From positions 62,001-126,000 of the forward strand of contig JACPIU010000017.1 in the NCBI GenBank assembly GCA_016187935.1: a stretch of DNA of 64,000 bases, in the 5' to 3' direction. Position numbers and translations under genes: made by a program. Source of the DNA: Bdellovibrio sp. (GTDB lineage Bacteria > Bdellovibrionota > Bacteriovoracia > Bacteriovoracales > Bacteriovoracaceae). Positions 28,356-36,083 of the stretch are shown in pieces; position 1 is the stretch's first letter; every line of letters starts with the position of its first letter. The notes under the pieces are model-generated. The model searched no databases and was not told the DNA's origin. It saw nothing but the letters and a program-made list of their open reading frames with translations.

Positions 28356-29807
28356 GTGAATATTGGCCCTTTTTCAAAATACTTTAATGATGAATTTAAC
28401 TTTGCCTGGCGCAAGTTGGAAGAGCACTTAAGTTCTTTTGGAGATGAAAATCGCGCATGGTGTGAAGCCGATGTTCTGCTTCAAAAGCGCGGCCTTCATT
28501 ATTTACGATGTATGGCCCGCCATCTTCCGGCTCCGGTGGTATCTGAAATGCTGGCAATGTTGGCAGAGTACGAGGCCCTACTGCCTGAGGCCTTTGATAT
28601 TTCCACCAACAACTTGAAGAGTTGTCTGGAAATTCTTCACTTGCTCCATCAGCATTTTCTCAAGGCCTTGGATGAAATGGTGGCCTCTGAAGAGAGGGCA
28701 ATTGTCAAAGAACCTCCGAGACATGATGCAAAGGTGCTGAAATTTATAGTTGGTGATCGATTAGTTGATTGGAGCGTGGCCTCCAATGGACCACAAAAAT
28801 TTGATTCTTCTGCACCAGAAAATTTGGAGCAGACCCAGGATGATAAGAATATTGTAGAAAATACCATTCTCCCTGATTTACGCGTGCAAGGGATCGAGTT
28901 TATGGCCAAAATTTTTGAGCAAACTGAAATTTGGCCAATCAACGGTACCTCACTCATGGCAGTGAAGCAGAAATTACTCCATTTAAAAGAAATTGAGGGA
29001 GATAAGAAATTAGCTCACTCCGTACTGGATGAAGTCGTGAGAGATTTTACACGTCTTGAGCAACGCTTGGCCTGTCAGACTGTTTTAAAACCATTCCAAG
29101 AAAATGGACCGAATTCTCTTTATGTCTTAGGGGCTTTACATTTCTCTTTGATTGATGAATCGTGCTCTCTTCCTAAGCAAGCTGTTTCAAATTTACTTAG
29201 GGGACTCATCGCAGTTGCCTCGTACCTGCCACCCAGCATGAGTAAATGCATATTTCAACTCTCGCCCCATCTTGGCAAGCGTGGTTATGTTGCCGATTTA
29301 TTTTGTGATGAGGTTGGCTTTTTTCATTGGAAACAGGCCAGTAAAAATCTCGATAACTCCAAATTTGGCTGGGAAATTGTTGTTCTGGAGGAGAAATGTT
29401 TCTTTCGAATATATCTTGATGACTCAACCGCCAAGCGTTCTGCCTTTTTAATTAAAAGTAACGATTCACATTTCAACGGCTTCTGGGCCATACCCAGTAT
29501 GGCGGTGAAACGTTTCACCGTAATGGGTAAAAAAACGCAAGAAAAAATACAAGATGTTAAGGAGATAAGAAAATTACCCGGACATATCCCCGGATGTTCG
29601 ACGATTTCTCTCTCAATCCTGTGGCATGGCGTGGAATTCTATCTTGAAACCCAAGACCTGGTAGGTGAGGAATTGGTCACACTCGGAACAGAAAGTAGCC
29701 TTTATGCTCCCTACCCTTGGGCAATATCTGAAAGTGGTCATCAAGTCATCTGGTTAGATCTCGATCTATTTTTGAATGATTCTTCCCCGGTAAGCAAGGT
29801 CGCTTGA
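28356..29807 (+). CDS. Degenerate CheA-like protein lacking a kinase ATP site
   Basis: A 483-aa cytoplasmic protein. Residues 1-105 are helical and could be an HPt-like bundle. Residues 215-235 (VVRDFTRLEQRLACQTV) resemble a dimerisation helix. LLRGLIAVASYLP near 285 resembles a broken N-box. The last 110 residues resemble a CheW-like domain: FWAIPSMAVKRF, FYLETQDLVGEELVTLG, then YPWAISESGHQVIWLDLDLF, where CheA has its terminal ATILGDG-VALILD strand pair. No GxG ATP-lid motif and no HPt histidine context is visible, so phosphotransfer is unlikely. The GTG start follows AAGGCGG. The assignment is by pattern and could be wrong. Confidence 0.4.
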   Translation: MNIGPFSKYFNDEFNFAWRKLEEHLSSFGDENRAWCEADVLLQKRGLHYLRCMARHLPAPVVSEMLAMLAEYEALLPEAFDISTNNLKSCLEILHLLHQHFLKALDEMVASEERAIVKEPPRHDAKVLKFIVGDRLVDWSVASNGPQKFDSSAPENLEQTQDDKNIVENTILPDLRVQGIEFMAKIFEQTEIWPINGTSLMAVKQKLLHLKEIEGDKKLAHSVLDEVVRDFTRLEQRLACQTVLKPFQENGPNSLYVLGALHFSLIDESCSLPKQAVSNLLRGLIAVASYLPPSMSKCIFQLSPHLGKRGYVADLFCDEVGFFHWKQASKNLDNSKFGWEIVVLEEKCFFRIYLDDSTAKRSAFLIKSNDSHFNGFWAIPSMAVKRFTVMGKKTQEKIQDVKEIRKLPGHIPGCSTISLSILWHGVEFYLETQDLVGEELVTLGTESSLYAPYPWAISESGHQVIWLDLDLFLNDSSPVSKVA

Positions 29808-29820
29808 TGTATTAACAAGT

Positions 29821-30594
29821 TTATGCTGCTAATTTTGGGTAATCAGTGGAAAGAGAATTCTGGAAAGTTAAGCTTAATTTCTTTATAAATTTCTTAAGTG
29901 CCCGACGTTCACTCCAACTGGTAAAGACGAATTGTATACCGATGCCTTCCACACCATTAACAATATGGTGATTGATAACTCGGGCGGTGAGAGAAAATTT
30001 TTGGCCATACCCTTCAAAGTTAGCTCGCATGTTGCAATTGATATGCAGACCGGGTCGCATTTCCAGGAAGGCACCCGATTCAGATATGTTTAGAATTTTA
30101 GTTCTGAGAATTCCCGAGTGTTCTAAACTTGGAATAAGCAGTGAAACGAAACACGGAATGTCTGAACCATAGCGTGGTCTGGCTTCCCACCACCTCATGC
30201 GCCGATCAAAAAATGGCCGTCTGACATGGGGTAGAGAAAAGTAGATGATGATTGCCAGATTTATGGCCATCAAAAAGAGCGGGCCGACAAAGGGTCGTTC
30301 GCTGACATAGGGCCAAGTGAATTTCTCATAAAATATGTGATTATAAAAAGCGTACATCTGCACGCCCACAAAAAAGGGATAGGCCCAGGCCTTGACGGAA
30401 AGAAGCGCAATTCCCGCCAGCGGGAAGATAAACCAAAAATCCACGATGTTTTTGACGCCTTGGATGTTGAGAACATTATCAAGCACCACCGCCCATTCCA
30501 TGCCGGTTTTGATTTTTAATACCAATAAGTTAAAAATCGGCACTAACAAGTGCAGTATGCCTAACAACACAAAGACCAGAGGGCGTTTCTTCAT
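29821..30594 (-). CDS. Membrane protein with C-terminal PilZ-like domain
   Basis: A 257-aa protein with four or five hydrophobic helices in residues 1-125, then a cytoplasmic PilZ-type beta barrel. The second c-di-GMP motif is present (NISESG, residues 169-174, in the pattern N-x-S-x2-G). The first motif (R-x3-R) is not clear: the basic stretch RRMRWWEARPRYGS has arginines but not the exact spacing, so nucleotide binding is uncertain. It converges on the CheA-like gene with only 13 bases between stops. It may couple c-di-GMP to the neighbouring sensor proteins; that link is inferred from position. Confidence 0.65.
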   Translation of the reverse strand: MKKRPLVFVLLGILHLLVPIFNLLVLKIKTGMEWAVVLDNVLNIQGVKNIVDFWFIFPLAGIALLSVKAWAYPFFVGVQMYAFYNHIFYEKFTWPYVSERPFVGPLFLMAINLAIIIYFSLPHVRRPFFDRRMRWWEARPRYGSDIPCFVSLLIPSLEHSGILRTKILNISESGAFLEMRPGLHINCNMRANFEGYGQKFSLTARVINHHIVNGVEGIGIQFVFTSWSERRALKKFIKKLSLTFQNSLSTDYPKLAA

Positions 30595-30647
30595 ACAAAA
30601 ATTATCGGTTTAGAGATGAGGAAAGTTGAGTGATTTAATCTATTTTA

Positions 30648-30693
30648 CATGGAAATTAAGTCACGAGCAAAAAAGCACTGTAACCATTTGAAA
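30648..30693. repeat. Right copy of paired short motifs flanking the NIT/CheA-like/PilZ cassette
   Basis: Inverted copies of motif 1 (30648-30661) and motif 2 (30669-30693) relative to the left copy at 26813-26870. Each motif is inverted, but their order along the strand is kept, so this is not one simple inverted block. Confidence 0.4.
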
Positions 30694-30715
30694 CCACGTA
30701 ATCTCTAGCTTGTAT

Positions 30716-30751
30716 TGTAATATCAATTGGTTAGGCAATGTAGATATTACA
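30716..30751. promoter_or_regulatory. Nine-base dyad TGTAATATC/GATATTACA
   Basis: Two perfect nine-base arms are separated by 18 bases, 88 bases before the hydrolase start at 30839. The core TGTAAT/ATTACA is shared with the 15-bp dyad before the gene at 25759. An operator is plausible; a terminator is unlikely because the loop is long and the arms AT-rich. Confidence 0.3.
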
Positions 30752-30838
30752 TTTTTGGGTTAGCTTGATGCGCTGCATTTAATGATCGCGTATAACTTGA
30801 TTATACTAGATGGGTCATACATTTTGGGAGTCGTTTGT

Positions 30839-32575
30839 ATGCAGCTTGCCCATGCCATTATTTTAACAGGATTGTTCAGCTGGACTGCAAAGCTAAATGC
30901 TTCGCAAAGTGCGATCGAGACGTCCATCTCACACAATATAAATTTGATAACACCTGCGAGTGAAGAGAGTTGCGAACATCCTTACTTCTATCAGGCACCT
31001 CCATTTATTTTGCATCGAGATGGGCGACTCAATAAAGATCTGCGCCAGGCGGCCTTACGGGCCGATCCCATTTTCAATTTACACAAGGCCGCCTTACGTT
31101 ATTTGGAAGGTTCTCAAGAGTCTGATAATTTCGCAAATGCGTATGCTGATTTAAGTGTCACCGGCAAGCGATCCAAATCCAATTTCCATGTGCTTCATTA
31201 TACTGGAAAAATGAATGAAGAGAGAGTGTTGGAGAGTTTGTTGCAAGATCCTTTATCCGCGAAATATTCCAGACAACAGCTCTTGGATGCCAGCACGCGA
31301 GCGATCAATCGTGCTTATAAAGTTGCCAACGTGTTACCCTATGGAAATACGCTTGAACGCCGGGATTTAGGCTGGATCGCTGTCTCTGGTGAAGATGATC
31401 TTCCCTATAGGCCGGTCAATGTTCCGTCTGCCGAATATCCTCAATATGACTTGGATGTGATGGTCGGCCCTCATAAAGTTCGAACACGATACATGATTGC
31501 CGAATCTTTTAAAGTTTCTCAAATTCCTCCGCAGGTGAACGAAAGGACTCTGCCACGTCCGATGACTCCCCGATTATCCCAGGATGCAAAGGTTTTGATT
31601 TTTGTCCATGGCATGGATTCGCGCCTAGAAGAAGCTGTTGATCTTTTTAAGGCACTTCAAAAAATTGCATATGACAGAGGAGAAAATTGGACCATCATCG
31701 CCATGGATTTGCCTAGCAGTGGCTACGCGACCATGCTTGACCACAGGGATATTTCCCCCTTAAGTGCTTTGGGGAATCCACGACCACTCTTTTTTGGATT
31801 TGATGCCCATGGGAAACACACTGTTCCTGTTTTAGATTTCATGGAAAATTTCATCGTCAGTTTTGTCGATACCTTGGACCAAAAGTTGAATTTCAAAAAT
31901 CAGATCATGGCCGTTATAGGCGGGAGTTTGGGCGGTAATTTAACTTTCCGATTGGGCCGAAGACACGATTTACCCTGGCTAAAAAATGTGGTGACTTGGT
32001 CACCGGCCTCGATTTGGAGAGGTTTGGCGGATGGAAGTGACCTGTTTAAACAGATCGGAGTGGCAACCGCCTGGAAACGCGCAGGAGGGGATCTCAAAAA
32101 TTTGGAAGAAAGGCCTCATCGCCGCTATGAATTTTTTGATCAGGCCTTTGGTGGTGCCATCAATATCGGTCTCGTCAATATCGTACCAGCTCAACCGGAC
32201 CAGTGGTGGCGCACGGATTGGGCGTGTTACAAAAGTTCACGTAAACTTTCCCGTATCGACCGTCAGGAAATTTATAATACAAAATTTCGTTTATGGCACT
32301 GGCGTTTGGGGGCAGAGCAGTTGATCTTCAGTCAGCAAACCCCTCCCGACCGTGCGACTCCACGATATATGGATAATCATATTCGGATGCTTCTGGCCTG
32401 TGGCACGCGCGATGATTTTAATTTTACCAACATCTGTTCATCGACCAAAAAAACCGCAGAGAAAATGAGCGCAACTCCGGGGCGTGCCCTTATTATCAAG
32501 GATACTGGGCATTCGATTCATAACGAACGGCCCAATTATTTCGCCGGCGAGATTGTAGATTTCCTTTCTCGCTAA
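30839..32575 (+). CDS. Exported alpha/beta hydrolase
   Basis: A 578-aa protein with a signal peptide (MQLAHAIILTGLFSW..., cleavage near LNASQ). The hydrolase core starts near residue 255: KVLIFVHGMDSRLEEAV (oxyanion region), IIAMDLPSSG, the nucleophile elbow GGSLGG with S363, TWSPASIW, and a late His in TGHSIHNERP. Start choice: GGGAG eight bases before the ATG at 30839 and the signal peptide favour it over an ATG at 30782, which has no ribosome-binding site. The 240 residues before the core are unrecognised. A periplasmic or secreted esterase is the likely role; substrate unknown. Confidence 0.7.
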   Translation: MQLAHAIILTGLFSWTAKLNASQSAIETSISHNINLITPASEESCEHPYFYQAPPFILHRDGRLNKDLRQAALRADPIFNLHKAALRYLEGSQESDNFANAYADLSVTGKRSKSNFHVLHYTGKMNEERVLESLLQDPLSAKYSRQQLLDASTRAINRAYKVANVLPYGNTLERRDLGWIAVSGEDDLPYRPVNVPSAEYPQYDLDVMVGPHKVRTRYMIAESFKVSQIPPQVNERTLPRPMTPRLSQDAKVLIFVHGMDSRLEEAVDLFKALQKIAYDRGENWTIIAMDLPSSGYATMLDHRDISPLSALGNPRPLFFGFDAHGKHTVPVLDFMENFIVSFVDTLDQKLNFKNQIMAVIGGSLGGNLTFRLGRRHDLPWLKNVVTWSPASIWRGLADGSDLFKQIGVATAWKRAGGDLKNLEERPHRRYEFFDQAFGGAINIGLVNIVPAQPDQWWRTDWACYKSSRKLSRIDRQEIYNTKFRLWHWRLGAEQLIFSQQTPPDRATPRYMDNHIRMLLACGTRDDFNFTNICSSTKKTAEKMSATPGRALIIKDTGHSIHNERPNYFAGEIVDFLSR

Positions 32576-32581
32576 TCTTGA

Positions 32582-32609
32582 AAACAAAAGGCCTCCACTT
32601 GGGAGGCCT
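32582..32609 (-). terminator. Intrinsic terminator of the minus-strand lipoprotein gene
   Basis: A perfect stem GGCCTCC/GGAGGCC (32591-32597 with 32603-32609) with a five-base loop is followed on the minus strand by TTTTGTTTTC. It is 30 bases beyond the minus-strand stop and also lies just after the plus-strand hydrolase stop, where it may act in both directions. Confidence 0.7.
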
Positions 32610-32638
32610 CGGCTCATTATCAAAGTTGAACTAGGTAA

Positions 32639-33328
32639 TTATTGAATCAGTACTCCTGTACCATAGACATAACAAGGGCCATAACCTGTAACGATGCGAT
32701 CACTATCGTAATCATAACCATTGAATCGACCCACAACTTCCTGTGAAGAAGGATCGAGCAGGGTGAAATTGAATTCTGTAGTTTCTCCACGATATTCGAA
32801 AGTCACCTGGCGCTGGCCATACACGTTGACCCATTCATTACGACAAACTCGACGACTTGTAGGGGGAGGTGTGTGGCAAATGCGACGGCCATAGTGATCG
32901 GTATGACATACCGGAGGCATGGTCACTGTTACATAAGAGCAAACTGGGCGCATAACAGAGCGTGAACAAGATTCGGTGGTGGTTCTTGGGCCGGAATTGC
33001 TAACTGTGGTATTGGCGGCGGCATTAACATCATAAGGTTGACCGACTTCCATGGAACTCAAACGGACTTGGCCGGAGTTGACAGGTAGTCTTACACCTTT
33101 TGGAAGATTAAACTTAACCTTTGATTTGCGACCATTGGCCTCAACCAAAATGGTGGCAGATTTTTTCTGCCTTACTTTAAGTACGGCAGAGTGAACACCT
33201 TCAGTTAGAGTAATGCTGCCATCCTTACCGCGCAAAGTGAGGGGGCGTTTTGCTTCGAAAGTTCCACGCACTTTTTCAACACATGAAGTAAGCAATACAA
33301 CAGACAAAAGTAATACGATTTTTTTCAT
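32639..33328 (-). CDS. Lipoprotein of unknown function with cysteine/histidine-rich middle
   Basis: A 229-aa protein with a lipoprotein signal (VVLLTSC, Cys16). Residues 20-115 are predicted beta strands (GSITLTEGVHSAVLKV). Residues 118-160 hold five of the cysteines after the lipobox plus several His and Arg (TESCSRSVMRPVCSYV, VCHTDHYGRRICHTPPP), which may form disulfides or a metal site. No family is recognised. AGGGAGA is the ribosome-binding site. The gene stands alone with its own terminator. Confidence 0.6.
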   Translation of the reverse strand: MKKIVLLLSVVLLTSCVEKVRGTFEAKRPLTLRGKDGSITLTEGVHSAVLKVRQKKSATILVEANGRKSKVKFNLPKGVRLPVNSGQVRLSSMEVGQPYDVNAAANTTVSNSGPRTTTESCSRSVMRPVCSYVTVTMPPVCHTDHYGRRICHTPPPTSRRVCRNEWVNVYGQRQVTFEYRGETTEFNFTLLDPSSQEVVGRFNGYDYDSDRIVTGYGPCYVYGTGVLIQ

Positions 33329-33380
33329 AGATTCTCCCTGATCTTATTTGTAAAGGCCTTGTAGCATAGGCCTTTTAATT

Positions 33381-33548
33381 ATGCTGGCCGACCGGGTAAT
33401 TTCTACAAAAAGCCCTGTAAAAGTAAGGATTTCGGCCATTCTCAAACGGATTCTTGGGGTCACTTTGACTCCGCAGGAATACAAAATGGCCTTAATTATT
33501 GTCAGTTCTATGGCCGAAAATCGGGCGGTGGAAATTGGAATAACTTAG
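33381..33548 (+). CDS. Possible small protein of 55 aa
   Basis: ATG at 33381 opens a frame encoding MLADRVISTKSPVKVRISAI... and ending AENRAVEIGIT. The composition looks protein-like: an amphipathic helix TPQEYKMALIIVSSMA and few rare residues. There is no clear ribosome-binding site, and the upstream hairpin would occlude the start. No homologue is recognised. It may be a real small gene or chance. Confidence 0.3.
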   Translation: MLADRVISTKSPVKVRISAILKRILGVTLTPQEYKMALIIVSSMAENRAVEIGIT

Positions 33549-33574
33549 TTTTTTTCAGGAGTTGGCACGCAAAG

Positions 33575-33606
33575 TTTCAATAAACTGCCCAAAAAAGGGT
33601 TATAAT
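33575..33606 (+). promoter_or_regulatory. Putative promoter of the giant membrane protein pair
   Basis: A perfect TATAAT at 33601-33606 lies 27 bases before the ATG. A -35 box is poor (TTTCAA at 33575-33580 with a 20-base spacer), so an activator may be needed. Confidence 0.35.
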
Positions 33607-33632
33607 GCCATAGAATTAGTATTGGGGGAATT

Positions 33633-36083
33633 ATGCTGAACAGGAATGATCACTTGTGGGAGAGATTATTAAGACAAGCTATTGCCTTATTCTTGTGTTC
33701 CCTTTTGATCATGCAAAATGACTATTTTATTGGCCGTACCTTTGCTCAAGATGTTGACGGAACACCCCGCCCGGATGCCCACAGGTTGAGCGGATGTGAG
33801 GACACATCTCACGTTTCTGGTGACGAGTGTACAATCCAAACAGTCAATTACGACCATCAAGATATCATCATCACCGAAGGCTATTATTCCATGTTGGTGT
33901 TGTGGGCGGCAGCTATGATGGCCCTCTTTCAGATTCGGCGATGTACAAAGAAGGGGATTACTTGTGGCTGGTCTACGCTTTTCTCCTCTGTTGCCGGTTT
34001 GGCTTTGCTGGCCGGCGAAGTTGTTCAAATTGCCATGTATTCTGAGGCCCAAGATAAAATTGAGTATCGCCCTGATATGCTAGCAAAATATAAGCAGCAG
34101 TGCGCGGGTTCAGGCTCTGGTGCAGGTACCGCGCCAGCAGAAGAGGGAGCGATTGACGGTAAGAGTATTTGTGATCAATATGCCGCTCTGGTTGCTCAGA
34201 GAAAAAGTTATGAAAAGGCCAAGGAGGCGGCTGAAATTAAGTTTATGTTACAGACCGGCGCCGCTGTGGCCTATGCTCTCGCTGCAATTATCGAATACTA
34301 TGCGGCGGTTAAAGAAAATATAACTGATGATGCTCAACTGGCAAAATTATCAGCTGGCGAGGCCTCTATGGTTGCGGCAATCGCAGAATGTACGGTAGGT
34401 GCCGGAGCATGTGAGGGATTATGTGCCCCCTGTCAGGCGGCGGTTGGTACTTGTATCGGGATTTTAACCAACCTCATAGCTCAATTTGCAAATCCATCTC
34501 CCATGCCCTCAACGGCCCATAGCAAACTGATAATGACTCCCCTTCAGACCTGTGTGCAGGCCATTAAGCCTGCTTGTGCCGCTGCCGGGGTCTGTGCCGA
34601 AGCTGGTGCTCCACTCTCGGCCGATCTTGAGGTCCGCTATCAAGAACTGGAATGCCACAACATGCTTCCGTGTGATGTTGGAAATCAAGATGTAGCTGGA
34701 GAGGTGGCGGTTTTTTTTAAGCGACCTTATTATTACACCTGGCAAAATTTTTATTTCCGTCCGAGTAATGAAAACTCATTTAACACGACTGATGATAAGA
34801 TCGTGACGGAACAGATGCGAGGGATGGAGACTGAAGTCTTCTTGCGTGGAGGGAATCAGTCCCCTCTCCTTGCAGATTACCATTTTTTACGACATCTCGA
34901 CGATAATCAAATGTTTACTCAAAGTGAGATTAATTTTTTCCAACAAACTTTTAATCATATAATTCCTATCGCCAGTGCAGGCCAATCCCCGAGTGCTTCA
35001 AACATTAATAATATTATTACTAAGGTGATTGGGTTATCTGGAGCAGCGGTAATTATTATTGTGGCCCTCTTTGGCGTGCTCAAAACGGTATCGGACAATT
35101 TGTTTGCGACTCCGCTGAAACGCGGATTGTGGAATACATTACTAGCTGCTCTGGCCGGTGGAGGAGCGGCTTATACCAAGGCCGGAGTTATTGCCAAGTT
35201 GGAAGAAAATATTGCAAATATCAACAAGATTCTTGATGCCGTTGACCCCAGTACAAATAAAATTACCATTCCTGATGCCCAGCCAATTCCGCTCAACACT
35301 GTGGTTATTGACTCTGATAGCTTGGATGGAGCACCCGTGATTTCAAATGACAACCCTCCTCTTCCCTGTGCCAGTGGTGGTGATGGCAAAGGCAAATGCA
35401 ATGAGATTGCTCCGGGTATGGCCGCAGCTCTCCAAACGCTTGAATTAGGTTCGTTGGCAGGCATGTCGAAGTCCTTGGCGACGTTAGGAAAAGAGTTGGG
35501 TGGATCGCGCGATGTCAGCCCCAGTGCTATGCGCTCGGCCAGCAGCTTGGCCAATAATGCGATTCGCGCAAACAGGCTATTGAAGAATGCCAAAAAATTG
35601 TACAACCAAACACGAGGCAGACGGGGTATGGCCCCAATTCCTTTTGAGAAAGTTGAACGCGACCTATTGAAGAATGTGTTTGCTCAGACTCATGCGACAC
35701 TCAAGGCCCAGAAAACTGATGCCAAAACACTTTTGGGGGCAATGCAATCTCAAGGCGAACTTTCTGAACAAGATAAGAAAAGATTCGCAGAAAAGGTACA
35801 GGCCTCTGAGGCACAAAAGAAACTGGCAGGAGGAACCGTGGCGGGAGTTGCTGCCGATCCTTTTGCTTCCTTTATGTTACAAAATGGTGAATCAAACCCC
35901 GCCCTATCACTTGAATCGGAAAGCGAAATCAATCCCGGTACGGAGGGAGAGGTGGCGATTGATTCCTCCCTGGTAATTCGATCGAATGACATTGAAACAA
36001 ATCCCGCCATCTCATTATTTGAAATGTTGACGTCGCGATATATGAAATCGGCGTACCCCATTCTCTTCGAGGAGCAGAAATGA
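33633..36083 (+). CDS. Giant membrane protein A with C-terminal RY-x-K-SAYP motif
   Basis: An 816-aa protein not matching any family I recognise. It has an N-terminal export signal or helix (residues 15-38), a cysteine-flanked segment, and two transmembrane helices near 85-130 (YYSMLVLWAAAMMALFQI; GLALLAGEVVQIAMY). A Gly/Ser/Ala linker (GSGSGAGT, near 158) and Cys-rich stretches (CTVGAGACEGLCAPCQA) follow. A second membrane pair lies near 460-520 (AAVIIIVALFGVLKTV). The tail is helical and Ala-rich and ends with SLFEMLTSRYMKSAYPILF. The second half is collinear with the next gene (ATPLKRGLWNTLLA; PCASGGDGKGKC). The gene overlaps its paralogue by four bases (ATGA). Confidence 0.6.
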   Translation: MLNRNDHLWERLLRQAIALFLCSLLIMQNDYFIGRTFAQDVDGTPRPDAHRLSGCEDTSHVSGDECTIQTVNYDHQDIIITEGYYSMLVLWAAAMMALFQIRRCTKKGITCGWSTLFSSVAGLALLAGEVVQIAMYSEAQDKIEYRPDMLAKYKQQCAGSGSGAGTAPAEEGAIDGKSICDQYAALVAQRKSYEKAKEAAEIKFMLQTGAAVAYALAAIIEYYAAVKENITDDAQLAKLSAGEASMVAAIAECTVGAGACEGLCAPCQAAVGTCIGILTNLIAQFANPSPMPSTAHSKLIMTPLQTCVQAIKPACAAAGVCAEAGAPLSADLEVRYQELECHNMLPCDVGNQDVAGEVAVFFKRPYYYTWQNFYFRPSNENSFNTTDDKIVTEQMRGMETEVFLRGGNQSPLLADYHFLRHLDDNQMFTQSEINFFQQTFNHIIPIASAGQSPSASNINNIITKVIGLSGAAVIIIVALFGVLKTVSDNLFATPLKRGLWNTLLAALAGGGAAYTKAGVIAKLEENIANINKILDAVDPSTNKITIPDAQPIPLNTVVIDSDSLDGAPVISNDNPPLPCASGGDGKGKCNEIAPGMAAALQTLELGSLAGMSKSLATLGKELGGSRDVSPSAMRSASSLANNAIRANRLLKNAKKLYNQTRGRRGMAPIPFEKVERDLLKNVFAQTHATLKAQKTDAKTLLGAMQSQGELSEQDKKRFAEKVQASEAQKKLAGGTVAGVAADPFASFMLQNGESNPALSLESESEINPGTEGEVAIDSSLVIRSNDIETNPAISLFEMLTSRYMKSAYPILFEEQK

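Larger units (their letters stand above)
33329..33632. other. Intergenic region of 304 bases with hairpin, small ORF and promoter
   Basis: The gap between divergent genes holds a hairpin AAAGGCC/GGCCTTT (33352-33375), a 55-codon open frame (33381-33548) and a TATAAT box (33601-33606) just before the first giant membrane protein gene. I see no tRNA or mobile-element remnant. Confidence 0.5.

Noticed and set aside
35171-35605. 144-codon minus-strand frame
   Set aside because: Antisense shadow within giant protein A; no start signals and no recognisable domain.
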